Source: Bacteroidales bacterium (GTDB lineage Bacteria; Bacteroidota; Bacteroidia; Bacteroidales; Paludibacteraceae). From it: a stretch of DNA of 5,188 nucleotides. The DNA is taken from assembly GCA_900766775.1 (NCBI GenBank), contig CAAFXN010000113.1, forward strand, positions 1-5,188. The letters are read 5' to 3'. A program made the translations under genes and the position numbers. This document shows positions 3,041 through 5,188 of the stretch, one piece after another; positions within the stretch are counted from its first letter, which is position 1; every line of letters begins with the position of its first letter. The notes under the pieces are model-generated. The model ran no database searches, had not been told where the DNA came from, and worked only from the letters and a program-made list of their open reading frames with translations.

Positions 3041-5188
3041 ATGAGAAAAGGTTTACTTAGTCTGTTAGCAATCATTTTTGCTTTCACCACCGTCCATGCG
3101 GCAACCCTGCTGCACGAACCATTCTCCCAAAGTACAGGAAATTTAGCAAGTTATTCTACGTCTTCCACGACCACAGGAAAGTGGATATATACATCTGTAA
3201 GTCTATTTGATACCGGTAAGCCTTCCACAATCAGTGTTGTGTCCGGTAATCTAACCAGAGAGTATTATGCTACCAAAGGAACTGGGAATCGACTTACTTT
3301 GGGTACAAATAGTAAAAAGACCCGCAGTGTTTGGTATAATTTTGAATCCCAGTCAAGTGGCAGTGTCTTTCTTTCGGCATTAGTCAACATTGACCAACTA
3401 TCACAAAGCACAGACCTATCGGCAAATTCCAACGGCGGCTATTTGTTCTGTTTAGGAAATGGCACAAACGCATCGCAACTCTGTGCACGCGTTTATACAC
3501 AAACCGTAATGGAGAATGGCAGCCCCATCGGTTTTAAGTTTGGTCTCAGCAAATTGAATGAAGGCATGACTGGAAAGGTAAAAGTCGAATTTGACAATAC
3601 AATCTATTCTGCCAAGACAGACTACTTAGTAGTAGTGGAATACAGATTCCAGCCCGGTGGAGCCGATAATGACATTGTAAATCTATACATCAATCCGTCT
3701 CCCGTACAACCGGATGAACCAACAATAGCCCTCGCAACCACGGGAAGAGATGATATCAGTAGTATTAGTCTGGTAGCCCTTGCGGAAGGCTCGGCACAAC
3801 AAACCAAGGTATTCATCGATGAGATGAAAGTAACTACCGACTGGGAATCTCTTTTTGAAGCAGGAGCGGCAGCCTCCTTCCCGCATATCGCGGTGAGTCC
3901 GTCAGCCGTGGACATAGCCGAAGATTTCATGGAGGTAGGGCAGACCTATTCTACTACCATCAATGTCAAAGGAGCCAGCCTCAGTGAGGGAACCGTAACA
4001 CTGGAAAGCGACCGACCCGACGAAGTAACGTTTAGCAGAGCAGAACTACCAAAAGCAGAAGTAGAAAGCGCAAACGGTGCGGATGTTACCATCATGGCAA
4101 AACCAAACAAAATAGCGTTTGGTGAAACGATGCGAGTTACCCTATCTTGCGGAGATGTGAAGAGAGACATTAAAATAAGTTGGAATGCCAACAAGTTGAT
4201 AGAATGCTCCACCATTGCAGAACTAAAAGACGCTTATAAACAAGGAAACGGTTTGCAAATGCTCAAAGTGAAGTTCAATGGTGAGGCGCTGGTTACCCAC
4301 TCTTTCTGCTATGGACGAGGAGACTTGTTTTATAATCTGGCAGTTCTCCAAGATGCAACAGGTGCCTGTGTCATTAGGCGCGACTCCGTGTACATCCAAA
4401 GAGATACTATAGACGCTAACACCGTCAATATCATAGACTTGATGGAGGTAGGAAACAAAGTAACGGGCATGCAATTTACGGATTGGGCTACTTGCCTAAT
4501 GACCAACGACTCCATTAAGCAACCGGACTTTAGGGTAATAAGTACCAACAATCCTATCGTGCCTAAGGTGGTTAGTGTATCCGAGTTCGCACAACATCCT
4601 TTTGAGGTGGTTAGTATCAAAGACGCAACACTCCTGCCCAAAGAAGGCGTACCAACCTTTGATGTGTCCCTTCAAAATATTAAAAACGACTCCTATGGTT
4701 GGGGAAAATGTGCAAAGGTAGACGCCTCCACATCAAAAGAGTCTTTTATTGTTAGTGTCTGCAATTCCGTAGGCAATGACGGAGAAACTCCCATCTGCGA
4801 CTTGGTTAACCAACCCATACCGACCAGAAAACTGAATGCAACAGGTCTCGTTTGGGGCGATGCAGAATTGCGTCTCCGCAACAGAAACGACCTTGCTATT
4901 CTTATGACGATAACCGCCGATTGTGATGCTTCACAAGGAAGCGTCTCCGGCGGCGGAATATACGAAGAACGTAGCACCGCAACGCTCACCGCGACACCCG
5001 CAGCACACTACCATTTCGTGAAGTGGAGCGACGGCGTTACCACCAACCCCCGTGATATCCAAGTAACTGAGGACGTTACGCTCACCGCAGAGTTCGCTAT
5101 CGACCAACACACCGTAACCGCAAGCGGCACAAACGGTACGGTAACAGGTACCGGCACATTTGACTACGGGACAAAGATCGGAAGAGCA
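3041..5188 (+). CDS. Secreted multidomain surface protein with divergent InlB-type repeats (3' end outside window)
   Basis: The frame is open for 716 codons and runs off the end without a stop. ATG 3041 follows an in-frame TGA at 3035-3037 and begins a signal peptide: basic MRK, a hydrophobic core at residues 5-16, and likely cleavage after A20 (VHA). Residues 21-275 resemble a lectin-like beta-sandwich, starting LLHEPFSQSTGNL and ending KVFIDEMKVTTDW. Residues 280-380 look like an Ig-like surface domain (HIAVSPSAVDIAEDF onward). Residues 388-620 start with STIAELKDAYK and contain LAVLQDATGACVI, suggestive of an OB-fold-like module. Residues 623-686 form one divergent InlB B-repeat with the ATLTATPAAHYHFVKWSDG signature. 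A second starts near 688 (HTVTASGTNGTVTGTG). More repeats and perhaps a type IX secretion C-terminal signal would be expected but are not visible. The function is unknown; adhesion or polymer binding is plausible. The last residues are probably artefactual because of adapter sequence. Confidence 0.85.
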   Translation, partial: MRKGLLSLLAIIFAFTTVHAATLLHEPFSQSTGNLASYSTSSTTTGKWIYTSVSLFDTGKPSTISVVSGNLTREYYATKGTGNRLTLGTNSKKTRSVWYNFESQSSGSVFLSALVNIDQLSQSTDLSANSNGGYLFCLGNGTNASQLCARVYTQTVMENGSPIGFKFGLSKLNEGMTGKVKVEFDNTIYSAKTDYLVVVEYRFQPGGADNDIVNLYINPSPVQPDEPTIALATTGRDDISSISLVALAEGSAQQTKVFIDEMKVTTDWESLFEAGAAASFPHIAVSPSAVDIAEDFMEVGQTYSTTINVKGASLSEGTVTLESDRPDEVTFSRAELPKAEVESANGADVTIMAKPNKIAFGETMRVTLSCGDVKRDIKISWNANKLIECSTIAELKDAYKQGNGLQMLKVKFNGEALVTHSFCYGRGDLFYNLAVLQDATGACVIRRDSVYIQRDTIDANTVNIIDLMEVGNKVTGMQFTDWATCLMTNDSIKQPDFRVISTNNPIVPKVVSVSEFAQHPFEVVSIKDATLLPKEGVPTFDVSLQNIKNDSYGWGKCAKVDASTSKESFIVSVCNSVGNDGETPICDLVNQPIPTRKLNATGLVWGDAELRLRNRNDLAILMTITADCDASQGSVSGGGIYEERSTATLTATPAAHYHFVKWSDGVTTNPRDIQVTEDVTLTAEFAIDQHTVTASGTNGTVTGTGTFDYGTKIGRA
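5175..5188. other. Probable Illumina TruSeq adapter remnant at contig end
   Basis: The final 14 bases, AGATCGGAAGAGCA, equal the first 14 bases of the standard TruSeq read-through adapter and run exactly to the end of the window. Just before them, the protein reads GTFDYGTK, where InlB-type repeats normally continue with VTLTATP. Here the next residues are IGRA, consistent with non-native sequence replacing the repeat. Codons from about 712 onward should be discounted. Confidence 0.88.

Noticed and set aside
3622..4989. Several reverse-strand frames of 67-103 codons
   Set aside because: All lie opposite the continuous forward frame 3041-5188, which has a signal peptide and recognisable domains; none has a plausible promoter or motif.

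Overview
The window looks like the end of a contig from a Bacteroidota genome, most likely of the order Bacteroidales. The evidence is a near-consensus Bacteroidota promoter (TTTG, 20 bp, TACCTTTG) at 2824-2855, the lack of clear Shine-Dalgarno sequences before the starts, AT-rich heptamer arrays between genes, and a secreted multidomain protein with divergent InlB-type repeats. Genus cannot be fixed from the sequence.

All recognisable genes lie on the + strand. Positions 2-289 are the 3' end of a tRNA threonylcarbamoyladenosine dehydratase gene (tcdA). Positions 402-1310 are a complete cation diffusion facilitator, probably exporting Zn2+ or a similar divalent metal. Positions 1464-2684 are a complete polytopic membrane protein of the CD0519/CD1768, nucleoside-recognition Gate type. 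Positions 3041-5188 are the first 716 codons of a secreted protein. It has a signal peptide, a lectin-like N-terminal region, an Ig-like domain, a middle region that may be OB-fold-like, and the start of a divergent InlB repeat array. This reading frame has no stop before the window ends. The first three genes look like GC-rich housekeeping or transport genes, while the fourth is an AT-richer cell-surface gene with its own promoter. Nothing suggests the four share a pathway.

The non-coding and repeat structure is the most interesting part. Each of the three spacers carries a short tandem array: CATAATT/CTTAATT at 337-396, TTCCCGTACTA at 1332-1386, and AACCACT at 2692-2712. A 108-bp palindromic element with 39-bp arms, each arm itself a hairpin, lies in frame inside the membrane-protein gene at 2062-2169 and adds about 36 codons to a cytoplasmic-type loop.

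Upstream of the secreted-protein gene, the promoter opens a leader of about 180 nt. The leader holds two related 30-bp palindromes, the first built as an intrinsic terminator. Cross-pairing between them could form an antiterminator, so the leader may be an attenuator or may encode a small RNA.

The last 14 bases (5175-5188) match the start of the Illumina TruSeq read-through adapter. The 3' end is therefore probably a sequencing artefact at an assembly break in a repeat array, and the last few encoded residues should not be trusted.
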